NCBI GenBank assembly: GCA_040544425.1
Contig: JBEONO010000034.1
Span: forward strand, 1-17,951
DNA length: 17,951 nucleotides
Source of the DNA: Solimicrobium sp040544425
GTDB taxonomy: Bacteria; Pseudomonadota; Gammaproteobacteria; Burkholderiales; Burkholderiaceae_D
Direction: 5' to 3'
Shown here: piece after piece, positions 1-8,124 of the stretch
How positions within the stretch are numbered: position 1 is the stretch's first letter
Layout: the number at the start of each line of letters is the position of its first letter
Notes under the pieces: model-generated
The model's database searches: none
Seen by the model: only the letters and a program-made list of their open reading frames with translations
Told to the model about the DNA's origin: nothing
Program-made: the position numbers and the translations under genes

Positions 1-93
1 TGACGTGCGGAGAGGGTTAAGTGCCGATTGAGGCAAAAAAACGGCTGATTTATAATTCTGTGGGAGTTTTATGTCGTTTGTTTAAGAATACCC
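1..93. mobile_element. Terminal inverted repeat of a Tn3-family element (left copy; element extends left of the window)
   Basis: Bases 56-93 are the exact reverse complement of 16934-16971, a 38-bp perfect match; 38 bp and a GGG outer tip are typical of Tn3-family ends. Related sequence continues inward to base 1 and matches 16972-17027 with scattered mismatches and one single-base indel, so the shared end is about 93 bp long. The outer tip (complement of GGGTATTC) is at 93 and points right, so the body of this element lies off the left edge. Long inverted repeats of this kind recall IS1071 (about 110 bp), but the sequence itself was not matched to IS1071. The tip cuts straight into the MFS transporter gene that follows. 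Confidence 0.8.
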
Positions 94-736
94 AGTATAT
101 AACGATGCAAAAGTTGCCCGTGAAACCGGGGGGCAGGTTGTGCCGTTCTGGGATATTTTCGCGCCAGTCCATTTGCGAAGGACGTTGCCAGCGGTCGTGA
201 TGGCGACCGGAATTTTCGGTGGTGCTTATGTCATGATTACTTGGTTGCCAACATACCTGAGAACTGAATTGCATCTTTCTATCGCTTCCAGCGCCGGATA
301 TTTGGCATGTAATATTATTGGATCTTTGGTAGGACCGTTCTGTTTTGGATGGTTGTCTGATCGTATGGGGCGCCGACCAGCGTTCATGATGTTCTTGGGA
401 CTGCAAGCTGCGAACGTTGCTTTCCTCCTGCTCGCACCTATTGGGCCGTCAATTACTCTTTTGCTTAGCTTCTTTTTAGGTGCGTTTCAGTCGGGTTTAG
501 CGTCCGGTATGCTTCCAACTTTCGCGGAACTATTTCCGACAAATATCAGAGCAAGTGGCCAGGGATTTTGTCTCGGCGGTGGTCGCGGTTTTGGCTCTGT
601 CGTGCCAGCGACTGTTGGCATCTTGGTCGCGACTATGCCGTTAGGTACGGCAATGGGAACTTGTGCATTGTGCGCATATTCAGTGGCATTTTGCGCAGCG
701 ATTATCGTTCCAGAGACCAGTGGTGCAAATCTTTAA
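94..736 (+). pseudogene. MFS transporter, C-terminal half, 5'-truncated by the Tn3-family end
   Basis: The reading frame is open from the transposon tip: native-looking protein begins at about base 95 (VYNDAKVARETGG, then PFWDIFAPVHLRRTLPAVV) and ends with TAA at 734-736. In-frame TAA at 83-85 lies inside the repeat, so no N-terminal half is present. About 200 residues remain, with roughly six hydrophobic segments and a cytoplasmic loop GWLSDRMGRR, the MFS motif A between TM8 and TM9. A whole member has about 400-450 residues and 12 segments. A GTG at 140 could start a shorter product, but half a transporter is unlikely to work. The substrate cannot be told; the family includes organic-acid, aromatic-acid and sugar carriers. 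It runs convergently towards glk. Confidence 0.75.
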
Positions 737-1104
737 TCTACTCGCTAACGTAGCATTTCCCGCTTGGCTTGCGCCACGTTGGTCTGTTGTCGCAGACAGA
801 AAATTGACCGGTCAATTATAGATAGAATGAAAAAGTGGAAGCTGGCTGAATCGTGCTTTTGGAGCTGATTGGTGCAGTTTGCAACAAAATGACTAGGTAA
901 ATCCTTGGGTTGCTCACCTTGCGACGTATCTCACTAATCCATTTAACCAAAACAGTGTGCTGACGCCGCACAACTTTATTGATTCGATTGAATTGCATGG
1001 CGGGGGCAAATTCACCCAGTTTGGGACACAGTGCTTTGCGCTCTTTCTCAAACGCCTGTTTCAGCGCGATGTTCGCATACCTGGCGATCGGGATCTTCAA
1101 AGCA
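737..1104. other. 368-bp region between convergent MFS fragment and glk, no recognised gene
   Basis: No recognisable gene was found. On the minus strand a frame runs from just after a stop at 1122-1124, in the last codons of glk, down to 816, with a possible TTG start at 1110-1112. It would encode about 98 residues rich in Lys, Arg and Ala (LIDALKIPIARYANIALKQ at the start). It resembles no family I know and may be a gene remnant or chance. The region also holds a short hairpin GTCTG-N6-CAGAC near 782-797 and a perfect 16-bp palindrome at 802-817. It may terminate transcription from both sides, but no clear U-tract terminator is visible. Confidence 0.4.
802..817. repeat. Perfect 16-bp palindrome AATTGACCGGTCAATT
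   Basis: AATTGACC is followed directly by its reverse complement GGTCAATT. The symmetry stops at both outer bases (A at 801, A at 818). The size suits a dimeric repressor operator, but it lies between convergent genes and not in front of one. It could be the relic of a promoter from a gene now lost. Confidence 0.4.
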
Positions 1105-2088
1105 TCAATCAATTTGATTCTTTAGAACAGCCGCAGCACCTCGCAATGCTGGATTTTGCGCGTGAATTACAAATACAGGCACATCAGCGAGGTAATTAGA
1201 GATACGTCCCTTATGTTCGAACCTTGACCTGAACGGCGAGGCCGAAAAATACTCTCCAAACCTGGGGACGATACCGCCGCCGATATAGAGCCCACCTCTC
1301 GCACCAAGCGTAATAGTTAAATTTGCTGCTGTAGTACCTAATATTGCACAAAAGGTGTCGAGAGTTTCTCTGCAAATGGAACAGGCATTTTGTAAACCTT
1401 TTTGAATAATTTCAGCGGGTTCGATAGATACCCTCGGCAAACTATCGATCGTACTAATTGCATCAAAGATATTGAATAGTCCTGGACCAGAAAGTGCTCT
1501 TTCTGCAGACACATGGCCAAAGCGATTTCTCAACACCCTTAAAATTGCATCTTCTCTTTCGTTGAATGGAGTGAATGAAACGTGTCCACCTTCGCCTTGG
1601 AGTGGAATCCAATGCGGTATTGCTCCCGTCCTGTGCATTGGAATTAATCCGGAAACGCCAAGCCCGGTCCCTGCGCCGATTATGGCAATCGGTAAATCAT
1701 CTTTTCGTACCTTCCCTCCGACTTTATTTAATTCTGAGTCGGTCAGACCAGGCACAGAAAGAGCGAGTGCAGTAAAGTCATTGACGACGATAAGGGATTC
1801 CAAGCCAAGCTTTTCCTTGAGCTCAATTTGGGAAAACTGCCAATTCAAGCAGGTCATGCTGACTAAATTATCTGAGACTGGGGCCGCAATTCCTATGCAT
1901 GCCGAACCTGGCCTTACGTTTATCATCGCCAAATAGGATCGAATTGCTTCATAAAGCCCAGAATAGTCATTACAAACAAAGCTACGCTCCTCAACTATCG
2001 CGCCTTCGGCATTAAGGACGAGTGCAAATCGTATATTCGTGCCTCCAACGTCAGCCAAGAGATGTGGGTAAGGATGTTCCTGAATCAT
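1105..2088 (-). CDS. glk: Glucokinase
   Basis: This 327-residue protein has the marks of the proteobacterial glucokinase family (EC 2.7.1.2), which phosphorylates cytoplasmic glucose with ATP to glucose 6-phosphate. In order: phosphate-1 loop LADVGGTNIRFA (residues 11-22), VVNDFTALALSVP (101-113) with the likely catalytic base Asp104, phosphate-2 loop IGAGTGLGVSGL (137-148), sugar-binding LQGEGGHVSF (163-172), ERALSGPG (196-203), and near the C-terminus GGLYIGGGIVPR and a FRSRFEHKGR segment. Length is normal for the family. The ATG at 2088 is preceded by AAGGTGG. It lies 235 bp downstream of the sugar transporter gluP on the same strand, which gives uptake plus phosphorylation. Base composition seems more AT-rich than in the gallate genes. 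Function is quite certain; co-regulation with the gallate operon is inference. Confidence 0.93.
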   Translation of the reverse strand: MIQEHPYPHLLADVGGTNIRFALVLNAEGAIVEERSFVCNDYSGLYEAIRSYLAMINVRPGSACIGIAAPVSDNLVSMTCLNWQFSQIELKEKLGLESLIVVNDFTALALSVPGLTDSELNKVGGKVRKDDLPIAIIGAGTGLGVSGLIPMHRTGAIPHWIPLQGEGGHVSFTPFNEREDAILRVLRNRFGHVSAERALSGPGLFNIFDAISTIDSLPRVSIEPAEIIQKGLQNACSICRETLDTFCAILGTTAANLTITLGARGGLYIGGGIVPRFGEYFSASPFRSRFEHKGRISNYLADVPVFVIHAQNPALRGAAAVLKNQID

Positions 2089-2112
2089 AAATACATACCA
2101 CCTTTTAGACTG

Positions 2113-2168
2113 TTCAATACCAAATATTGAAATAAAAAAAATATTAGATATCTCATTGGTGATTTCAA
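2113..2168 (-). promoter_or_regulatory. Possible glk promoter with inverted repeat at the start site
   Basis: On the minus strand, TTGAAA (2168-2163) and TAATAT (2146-2141) are 16 bp apart, a fair sigma70 pattern with the start expected near 2134. Just downstream is a perfect inverted repeat TTCAATA-N5-TATTGAA (2113-2131), an operator-like position. The leader to the glk ATG at 2088 would be about 45 nt. A second inverted repeat, GAAATT-N8-AATTTC, lies upstream at 2202-2221. The whole 2089-2323 gap is strongly AT-rich, which makes chance matches more likely. Confidence 0.35.
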
Positions 2169-2323
2169 AAATTTAATGGAAATAAATATCAATTGGATCC
2201 CGAAATTTACACGGTAATTTCGACAATATATTGATAAATAAACTGACCAACTGTTTAGCCCAATGGCTTTCAATTTATTCAAGGACAACCTGGAGGTATA
2301 TTTTTGGCTGGAAGCTTTTCGCA

Positions 2324-3643
2324 CTACAAGTTTTTTGCATTTTCACCAACTGTCGACACCACTTTTTTCCGACGACCAAACCAGCCATAGGCCGAAACTC
2401 CTGCATAACAAATCACGGGTATGCACAATGCCTGACTCAATCCGCCCACATCGGCCACCGCGCCCGTGATGACAGGAATGATTGCGCCGCCAACAATTGC
2501 CAGACACAATAGACCTGAGGCGCGAGGAGCTTGAACGCTGATGCCTTCCAGCGCCATTGAAAATATGGTTGGAAACATGATTGAATTGCAAAAACCCACT
2601 GACAATAGCGTCAGTGCCGCAAGGTTACCCGAGGACAATCCAGATACCCCAGTTAAGGTTGCTGCAACTATTGCAAATAAACTGAGCATTAATCCCGGGC
2701 TAAATCGTTTTAAGATTCCCACGCCCATAAAACGTCCCACCATCGCCATTCCCCAGTACACTGATACCAGTGAACCTGCTGTGTGCGGACTGGCACCAAG
2801 AACGGACGGTTGCATTAAATAGCTGACCATCGCACTTCCAATGGAAACTTCAGCGCCAACATAAAGAAATATCGCTGTTGCACCAAACATTAAACGAGGA
2901 TTATTTATCAGTGCAGAATAGCTTCCATTAGCTTCCTGATGCCCGATCGAGGGGACCCAATGGCGGCAAAACCAGCAAATCACAGCCAATCCTGACAACG
3001 CGGAAGCGATCATTAAAAAGGGGAGTTGAATGGCATGTCCTTCAGACTGCCGCAATGCAACCAATGCAGATGAGGACAGTTTTGCTGGATCTGGTGTAAC
3101 GAGTGTTCCAGTTAAAATAAATGTGGCGCCGAAAATCGGTCCTACCGTAGTTGCAAGTGAATTAAATGCTTGCGCCAAAGTTAACCGACTGTGTGTATAT
3201 CTTGGATCACCTGCTATGGTTGCTAAGGGATTAACCGCAACTTGTACAATGGTTACACCAGTTGCAAGAATAAATAACGCGGCAAGAAATAAGGGGTAGC
3301 TTCCTATTTCAGCAGCAGGTGTAAATGATAAACAACCGGTTGCCATAATCGAAAGGCCGAGAGTAATGCTTTGGAAATAGCCTATTCGATTAATGATGCG
3401 TGAAGCTGGTAGAGAAACAATAAAATACGCACCAAAAAAACAGAACTGGGTTAACATCACTTCTGCATAAGATAGTGCAAACAGTGCTTTTAGTTTCGGA
3501 ATTAGCGTGTCGACTAATACAGTGCAAAATCCAAAGGAAAAAAACAGTATCATCACCATTACGATCACACGATTGATCGATGCCGATTTTTTTGTCGACA
3601 ATGGATAGGGGGGAGATCCGGTTTTTATCTTGTTCAGTAACAT
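2324..3643 (-). CDS. gluP: Glucose/galactose-type MFS sugar permease (FucP/GluP family)
   Basis: This 439-residue inner-membrane protein has about 12 hydrophobic segments and the typical signatures of the fucose/glucose/galactose:H+ symporter family: VDTLIPKLKALFALSYAE (residues 44-61), EVMLTQFCFFGAYFIVSLPA (61-80), VAVNPLATIAGDP and SRLTLAQAFNSL in the N-terminal half. It would import free glucose or galactose from the periplasm with protons. AGGAAAG lies about 10 nt before the ATG at 3643. The start is only 30 bp after the stop of galA, with no terminator visible between them, so readthrough from the gallate operon is plausible. glk follows downstream. Next to a tannase, the likely job is to collect the glucose core released from gallotannins; that role is inference. 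The exact sugar cannot be read from the sequence. Confidence 0.85.
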   Translation of the reverse strand: MLLNKIKTGSPPYPLSTKKSASINRVIVMVMILFFSFGFCTVLVDTLIPKLKALFALSYAEVMLTQFCFFGAYFIVSLPASRIINRIGYFQSITLGLSIMATGCLSFTPAAEIGSYPLFLAALFILATGVTIVQVAVNPLATIAGDPRYTHSRLTLAQAFNSLATTVGPIFGATFILTGTLVTPDPAKLSSSALVALRQSEGHAIQLPFLMIASALSGLAVICWFCRHWVPSIGHQEANGSYSALINNPRLMFGATAIFLYVGAEVSIGSAMVSYLMQPSVLGASPHTAGSLVSVYWGMAMVGRFMGVGILKRFSPGLMLSLFAIVAATLTGVSGLSSGNLAALTLLSVGFCNSIMFPTIFSMALEGISVQAPRASGLLCLAIVGGAIIPVITGAVADVGGLSQALCIPVICYAGVSAYGWFGRRKKVVSTVGENAKNL

Positions 3644-3673
3644 GCTGAATTCACTTTCCTGAATTGATTAAAT

Positions 3674-4969
3674 TTAATCTGCTTTGTTCCAACCTAAATT
3701 TCCTGCGCCGGTAACCGAATACAACGCGTTGGGCGCATTGCGGGTGGCCTGTAATTCTTCCAGAGTCTGCCCTCGCATGGCCGCATAAATATGCAGGTTG
3801 GATACTCCAACGACGGCACCTAATTTTTCCAACATAAAGAAAATGACGCCGTAACGTATCATTCCGTCCCAATCGCGCCGCCGGATTAAATCGGATTCCT
3901 GCTCAGTCAGTCTGGCCACTTTGAAGCTATCCTCCGGCGTTTCAAGGAATTGCTTTCTGTTCTCCGGCTTGATCAAACCGTGTAGAAACTGATTAATCCG
4001 ATACGCCTTGACGCTTACGGCATGCGTGAAGGGATGCGTCCCCGGGATTGCTGACATACCGGCCAGTTCTGACTGCATGTGCTGACGGTGTTGCTCCAGA
4101 CGTTGCTCACGCTGCTCGCTGGAGAGATCCCAGTCCTGATTTTCATAAATAGCCGTTGCAATACCGGTCATCGAAGGCAGGTAATAAGATTGATGAATTT
4201 TTTTGACCGATGCTGACAACGCGCCGCGCATGATCAGCCACATGATGATTTCGGCACCCTCCATGCCGCCCAGTTCAACGTACTCTGCCAGACGCAAACT
4301 GGTCAGCGCCACCGGGTCTTTTTCAAATATCTCCAGAAATTGTCTGTCCCACTCGGTATTATTGAACCCGGCGCGCGCGCCATGCACCTGGTGCGACAAT
4401 CCTCCTGTTGCGACGATTGCTACGGAAATATCTTCAGGATAACTTTCAATCGCGTTACGCAGAGCTTGCCCAAGTTTGTAGCAACGCTTTGCGGTCGGGA
4501 TCGGAAACTGCAGCACGCCGACGGCAAGAGGGACTATCTGAACATTCCAGTCTGGATCGTGTGGGCACAAAATCGATAACGGTGAAAAACAGCCGTGATC
4601 AAGAGCTTTGTCCTGAAAAAAAGACATGTCAAATTCATCGGCCATTAACGATGCGCCGACGTGTTGAGACAAGGCGGCATGTCCTGCTATCGGGGGAAGG
4701 TCACGCGCACCACCGCCTTCGTCTGCCACCCGGTATTGATGATCAATGCCGAGATTGAACGCTGAATAATGATCAAAGAAAAACGAGGTGACGTGATCAT
4801 TAAAAATCATGAATAACACATCGGGCTTTTTTTGTTCTATCCAGTCGCGTACCGGCTGAAAATTGTCGAATATCGGTTTCCAGACCGGATCGGTCTGTTT
4901 GTCGCGGTCCACCGCAAAACCGATAGTCGGGGTATGTGAGCATGCGATGCCGCCAATAATGCGTGCCAT
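3674..4969 (-). CDS. galA: Gallate dioxygenase (LigB-LigA fused type II extradiol dioxygenase)
   Basis: This 431-residue cytoplasmic Fe(II) enzyme matches the GalA/DesB type, which opens gallate to 4-oxalomesaconate. The N-terminal LigB-like catalytic domain (about 1-285) shows His12 (ACSHTPT) and His59 (FNDHVTSFF), the expected iron ligands; a Glu in GGMEGAEIIMW (234-244) is the likely third. His193 in GGLSHQVHG is the likely acid-base residue. The C-terminal LigA-like domain (about 300-420) contains FLHGLIKPENRKQFL and GVIFFMLEKLGAVVGVSN. The fusion of both domains separates gallate dioxygenases from the two-subunit protocatechuate 4,5-dioxygenase. Length is close to the usual 418-420. The start is supported by AGGAA 6 nt before the ATG. 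It follows galT by 13 bp and precedes gluP by 30 bp. Confidence 0.92.
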   Translation of the reverse strand: MARIIGGIACSHTPTIGFAVDRDKQTDPVWKPIFDNFQPVRDWIEQKKPDVLFMIFNDHVTSFFFDHYSAFNLGIDHQYRVADEGGGARDLPPIAGHAALSQHVGASLMADEFDMSFFQDKALDHGCFSPLSILCPHDPDWNVQIVPLAVGVLQFPIPTAKRCYKLGQALRNAIESYPEDISVAIVATGGLSHQVHGARAGFNNTEWDRQFLEIFEKDPVALTSLRLAEYVELGGMEGAEIIMWLIMRGALSASVKKIHQSYYLPSMTGIATAIYENQDWDLSSEQREQRLEQHRQHMQSELAGMSAIPGTHPFTHAVSVKAYRINQFLHGLIKPENRKQFLETPEDSFKVARLTEQESDLIRRRDWDGMIRYGVIFFMLEKLGAVVGVSNLHIYAAMRGQTLEELQATRNAPNALYSVTGAGNLGWNKAD

Positions 4970-4982
4970 ATCAGTTCCTGTC

Positions 4983-6314
4983 TTAATCTGTCTCGTTTTG
5001 AGTAAATGAAATTCGGTTAATGAAAATCGCCAGCGCGGCGATCAGCGCAGGGATCGCCAGAATACTGATAATGATTTCAAATCCCCAGCCCATTCCCAGC
5101 AAGATACCGCCGATTGAAGAACCGAGAATACTGCCCATCCGGCCTATCCCCAGCATCCAGCTCACGCCTGTCGCCCGCGCAACGGTAGGATAGCAGCCCG
5201 GCGCAAAGGCGTTTAAACCGGTTTGCGCGCCGGACACGAAAAATCCGACCGCAGCCACCAGAATCATCACCGAGCCAGACAGCAGCCCCGACAGACCCAG
5301 CATAATCAGCAGCGCACTGCCAGCCACGTAGGAAAGTGCGATGACCCGGTTCGGGTTGTAGCGATCCATCAACATGCCGATCAAGATAGCGCCTATGGTG
5401 CCGCCGAGCTGAAACATGGCCGTCAGATTGGCAGCGTGCCCCAGCGACATGCCGGCGTCCTTCATCATAGTCGGCATCCAGCTGGTGGCAAGATAGATCA
5501 CCAGCAGGCCCATAAAATAGGCAATCCATAGCGTGATGGTGCGCAAAGTATAGGAGCCGGAAAACAGAACCGATATTGGCTGTTTGACACCTGCATTTGC
5601 GTCAGGTGAGACGAAGCTGGTGACGGTGTCCAGATTGATCCGGCAAACACGGCCCAGATTGCGGCGGATCTGTGCGGCGGGAAATCCACGCACAACCATG
5701 AACCGCGCCGATTCGGGCATGTAGAAATAGAGCACTGGAACCAGTGCCAGCGGTACGCAACCACCAAACAGCAATAACGCTTTCCAGCCGAATGCAGGCA
5801 GCATGTACGCAGCGGCAAACCCGATGCAGGCTGACCCCAGATTAAAACCGGTAAACATGGTCGTCAGCAGTACGCCACGTGAGCGCTCCGGCACATATTC
5901 GGACATCAGCGTCGTGGTGTTTGGCATTGCCGCGCCAAGACCGAACCCTGTCAGGAAACGCAGCGCCGCCATCTCTGTGGGGTTGCTGCTGAAAGCGGCA
6001 AGCACGGTAAATACGCCGAATCCGAAAACCGATCCGATCAAGACCTTGCGGCGACCGAGCCAGTCGGACGACGATCCTGCGATCAACGCTCCCAGTGCCA
6101 GCCCGACCGGCGCTGCGCCCATGACCAAACCGAACGCGCTGCGCGACACATGCCAATCGGCCAGTATCGAAGGCGCAGCAAAGCCCATAATGGCCACATC
6201 CATGCCATCAACTGCGACGATCAGAAAGCACAAGAGCACCAGCAGCCATTGGAACGGCGACATGGTACGTTGATTGATGAACAGCCTTACATCCAGCGTT
6301 GCTGCCTGATTCAT
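4983..6314 (-). CDS. galT: Gallate/aromatic acid:H+ symporter (MFS, AAHS family)
   Basis: This 443-residue protein has 12 predicted membrane segments and the marks of the aromatic acid:H+ symporter family (PcaK, GalT): DGMDVAIMGFAAPSILADW in TM1 (residues 37-55), GSSSDWLGRRKVLIGS in the loop between TM2 and TM3, the SEYVPERSRG loop after TM4 and MPESARFMV at the end of TM6. A second motif-A-like loop, GMLMDRYNPNRVIAL, follows TM8. It sits in the inner membrane between galC (50 bp upstream) and galA (13 bp downstream), so gallate is the likely substrate, as for GalT of Pseudomonas putida. The family is quite certain; the substrate rests on context. A related acid such as protocatechuate cannot be ruled out. 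Confidence 0.86.
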   Translation of the reverse strand: MNQAATLDVRLFINQRTMSPFQWLLVLLCFLIVAVDGMDVAIMGFAAPSILADWHVSRSAFGLVMGAAPVGLALGALIAGSSSDWLGRRKVLIGSVFGFGVFTVLAAFSSNPTEMAALRFLTGFGLGAAMPNTTTLMSEYVPERSRGVLLTTMFTGFNLGSACIGFAAAYMLPAFGWKALLLFGGCVPLALVPVLYFYMPESARFMVVRGFPAAQIRRNLGRVCRINLDTVTSFVSPDANAGVKQPISVLFSGSYTLRTITLWIAYFMGLLVIYLATSWMPTMMKDAGMSLGHAANLTAMFQLGGTIGAILIGMLMDRYNPNRVIALSYVAGSALLIMLGLSGLLSGSVMILVAAVGFFVSGAQTGLNAFAPGCYPTVARATGVSWMLGIGRMGSILGSSIGGILLGMGWGFEIIISILAIPALIAALAIFINRISFTQNETD

Positions 6315-6364
6315 GTTTGTCTCAATATTTTTGTATTATTTTTTTGCTGTGATTGGATATTACT

Positions 6365-7054
6365 TCAGTCGATGTAACGCAGCCCTGCTTTGGCCAGCCC
6401 TTCCCGCATCGCGTACATGTCCAGTCCCAGAGTGCCGGCAGCCAGCTTTTCCCGCTTTGCTGCCTCATTGGCTTCTCTTGCTGCAGCAGTATCGGCCACC
6501 TGTGCGGCAATGTGTGCCGGAACGATCACCACACCATCAATATCAGCGATGACAACGTCGCCGGGATTGACCATGGCACCAGCACAGATAACCGGAATAT
6601 TGACAGAACCCAAGGTGGCTTTGATGGTCCCCTTGGCACTGATTGCCCTGGAAAAAACCGGAAATTTCATTTGAGCCAGATCATACACATCGCGCACTCC
6701 TGCGTCGATCACCAGGCCCGCGGCACCGCGCGCGCGGAATGAAGTGGCCAGCAGGTCGCCGAAAAATCCGTCAGTACATTCACTCGTCACCGCAGCGATG
6801 ACGACATCGCCCGGCCGGATCTGTTCCGCAGCCACGTGCATCATCCAGTTATCGCCTGGTTGAAGCAGCACTGTAATTGCCGTTCCGCACATCCTGGCAC
6901 CCGGGTAGACGGGGCGTATATACGGTTGCAGCAAGCCGACTCTGCCCATGGCTTCGTGGATGGTTGCAACCCCGAACTGGCTTAGTTTTTCGACAGCGGC
7001 CGGGTCAGCGCGGTTGATTCCGGTTTTTACTATGCCTAAATTATTTAACGACAT
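6365..7054 (-). CDS. galC: 4-carboxy-4-hydroxy-2-oxoadipate aldolase (GalC/LigK/ProA, RraA-like fold)
   Basis: This 229-residue protein belongs to the class II HMG/CHA aldolases (EC 4.1.3.17), which cleave 4-carboxy-4-hydroxy-2-oxoadipate to pyruvate and oxaloacetate with a divalent metal. Seen in it: VATIHEAMGRVG (29-40), GTAITVLLQPGDN (57-69), FFGDLLATSFRARG (97-110) and VIDAGVRD (115-122), where Arg121 and Asp122 match the substrate- and metal-binding Arg-Asp pair of the P. putida enzyme. The length is the family's usual 227-238. AGGAG stands 5-6 nt before the ATG, and only 11 bp separate it from the hydratase gene upstream. RraA regulators share the fold, but the conserved active-site residues and the operon favour the aldolase. 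Confidence 0.9.
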   Translation of the reverse strand: MSLNNLGIVKTGINRADPAAVEKLSQFGVATIHEAMGRVGLLQPYIRPVYPGARMCGTAITVLLQPGDNWMMHVAAEQIRPGDVVIAAVTSECTDGFFGDLLATSFRARGAAGLVIDAGVRDVYDLAQMKFPVFSRAISAKGTIKATLGSVNIPVICAGAMVNPGDVVIADIDGVVIVPAHIAAQVADTAAAREANEAAKREKLAAGTLGLDMYAMREGLAKAGLRYID

Positions 7055-7065
7055 GCTGTCTCCTG

Positions 7066-8124
7066 TTATGTTCCGTGACGTGTGGTCAGTACTGCGTCAA
7101 GGCGCGGAAATACTTTGCGTGCATTGCCCTGATAGATCTGATAGCGGTCCTCTGCACTGAGCTGGTCGGAGGCTTCAATATAGCGACGCGTGTCGTCAAA
7201 ATAATGACCTGTTTCCGGATCGATTCCGCGGACGGCACCGATCATTTCAGATGCAAATAGAATATTTTTCAATGGAATGACCTTGGTCAGCAGATCGATG
7301 CCGGGCTGGTGATAGACGCAGGTGTCGAAGAAAATGTTGTTCAGCAAATGCTCATCGAGCAGCGGTTTTTTAATTTCCTGGGCCAGGCCGCGGAAGCGTC
7401 CCCAGTGATACGGCACGGCTCCTCCGCCATGAGGAATGATGAACTTCAACGTCGGGAAGTCCTTGAACAGATCAGAAGTCAGGCACTGCATGAAGGCAGT
7501 GGTATCCGCGTTCAGATAATGTGCACCTGTCGTATGGAAGCAATTGTTGCAGCTGGTGCTGACATGAATCATGGCAGGAATGCCGTATTCGACCATTTTT
7601 TCATAGATCGGGTACCAGTGACGGTCAGACAATGGCGGTGAGGTCCAATGCCCGCCGGATGGATCAGGATTCAGATTGATGCCAACGTTGCCATATTCAT
7701 TGACGCATTTTTCCAGTTCCGCAATGCAAGTGCGGGGATCTACGCCCGGTGACTGAGGCAGCATGGCAACAGGAAAAAAATTGTCTGGGAACAGTTGTGA
7801 AACGCGGTAGCACAGTTCGTTGCAGATCGAAGCCCAGGTGGCGCTGGTGTTGAAATCGCCGATATGGTGCGCCATGAAGCTGGCACGTGGCGAGAAAATC
7901 GTCAGGTCAATTCCGCGCTGTTTCATCAGCCTGAGCTGATTGGATTCGATTGATTCACGCAATTCGTCATCACTGATGTGCAGGTCAACGACCCGTGGCC
8001 CCGACCCGGGTAATTTCAGTGCGGCAATTTGCTGAGTGCGCCAGTCTTCAAGAGCCTTAGGTGCTGTCGTGTAATGACCGTGACAATCGATCACACGTGG
8101 CTTGTTGATGGTTTTATTTGTCAT
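7066..8124 (-). CDS. ligJ: 4-oxalomesaconate hydratase, LigJ type (amidohydrolase superfamily)
   Basis: This 352-residue metal enzyme adds water to oxalomesaconate to give 4-carboxy-4-hydroxy-2-oxoadipate (EC 4.2.1.83). The likely zinc ligands are His15 and His17 (IDCHGHYTT), His187 (MIHVSTSCN) and Glu293 (FASEMIGAVRG). These equal the published LigJ ligands 6, 8, 178 and 284 with a constant shift of nine. His232 lies in IIPHGGGAVPYHWGRF. It is unrelated to the GalB hydratase of Pseudomonas, so this pathway uses the Sphingobium-type hydratase. The start chosen is the ATG at 8124, behind AAGGAT; the frame stays open to 8262, but that 46-residue extension lies inside galD and has no family likeness. 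The start overlaps the galD stop by 11 bp, which suggests translational coupling. Confidence 0.9.
   Translation of the reverse strand: MTNKTINKPRVIDCHGHYTTAPKALEDWRTQQIAALKLPGSGPRVVDLHISDDELRESIESNQLRLMKQRGIDLTIFSPRASFMAHHIGDFNTSATWASICNELCYRVSQLFPDNFFPVAMLPQSPGVDPRTCIAELEKCVNEYGNVGINLNPDPSGGHWTSPPLSDRHWYPIYEKMVEYGIPAMIHVSTSCNNCFHTTGAHYLNADTTAFMQCLTSDLFKDFPTLKFIIPHGGGAVPYHWGRFRGLAQEIKKPLLDEHLLNNIFFDTCVYHQPGIDLLTKVIPLKNILFASEMIGAVRGIDPETGHYFDDTRRYIEASDQLSAEDRYQIYQGNARKVFPRLDAVLTTRHGT

Noticed and set aside
957..1199. Plus-strand frame of 80 codons over the end of glk
   Set aside because: It is antisense to the conserved C-terminus of glucokinase and has no recognised similarity.
6365..7054. 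RraA ribonuclease regulator as the identity of the RraA-fold protein
   Set aside because: The Arg-Asp pair of the aldolases is present and the gene lies inside a gallate operon.
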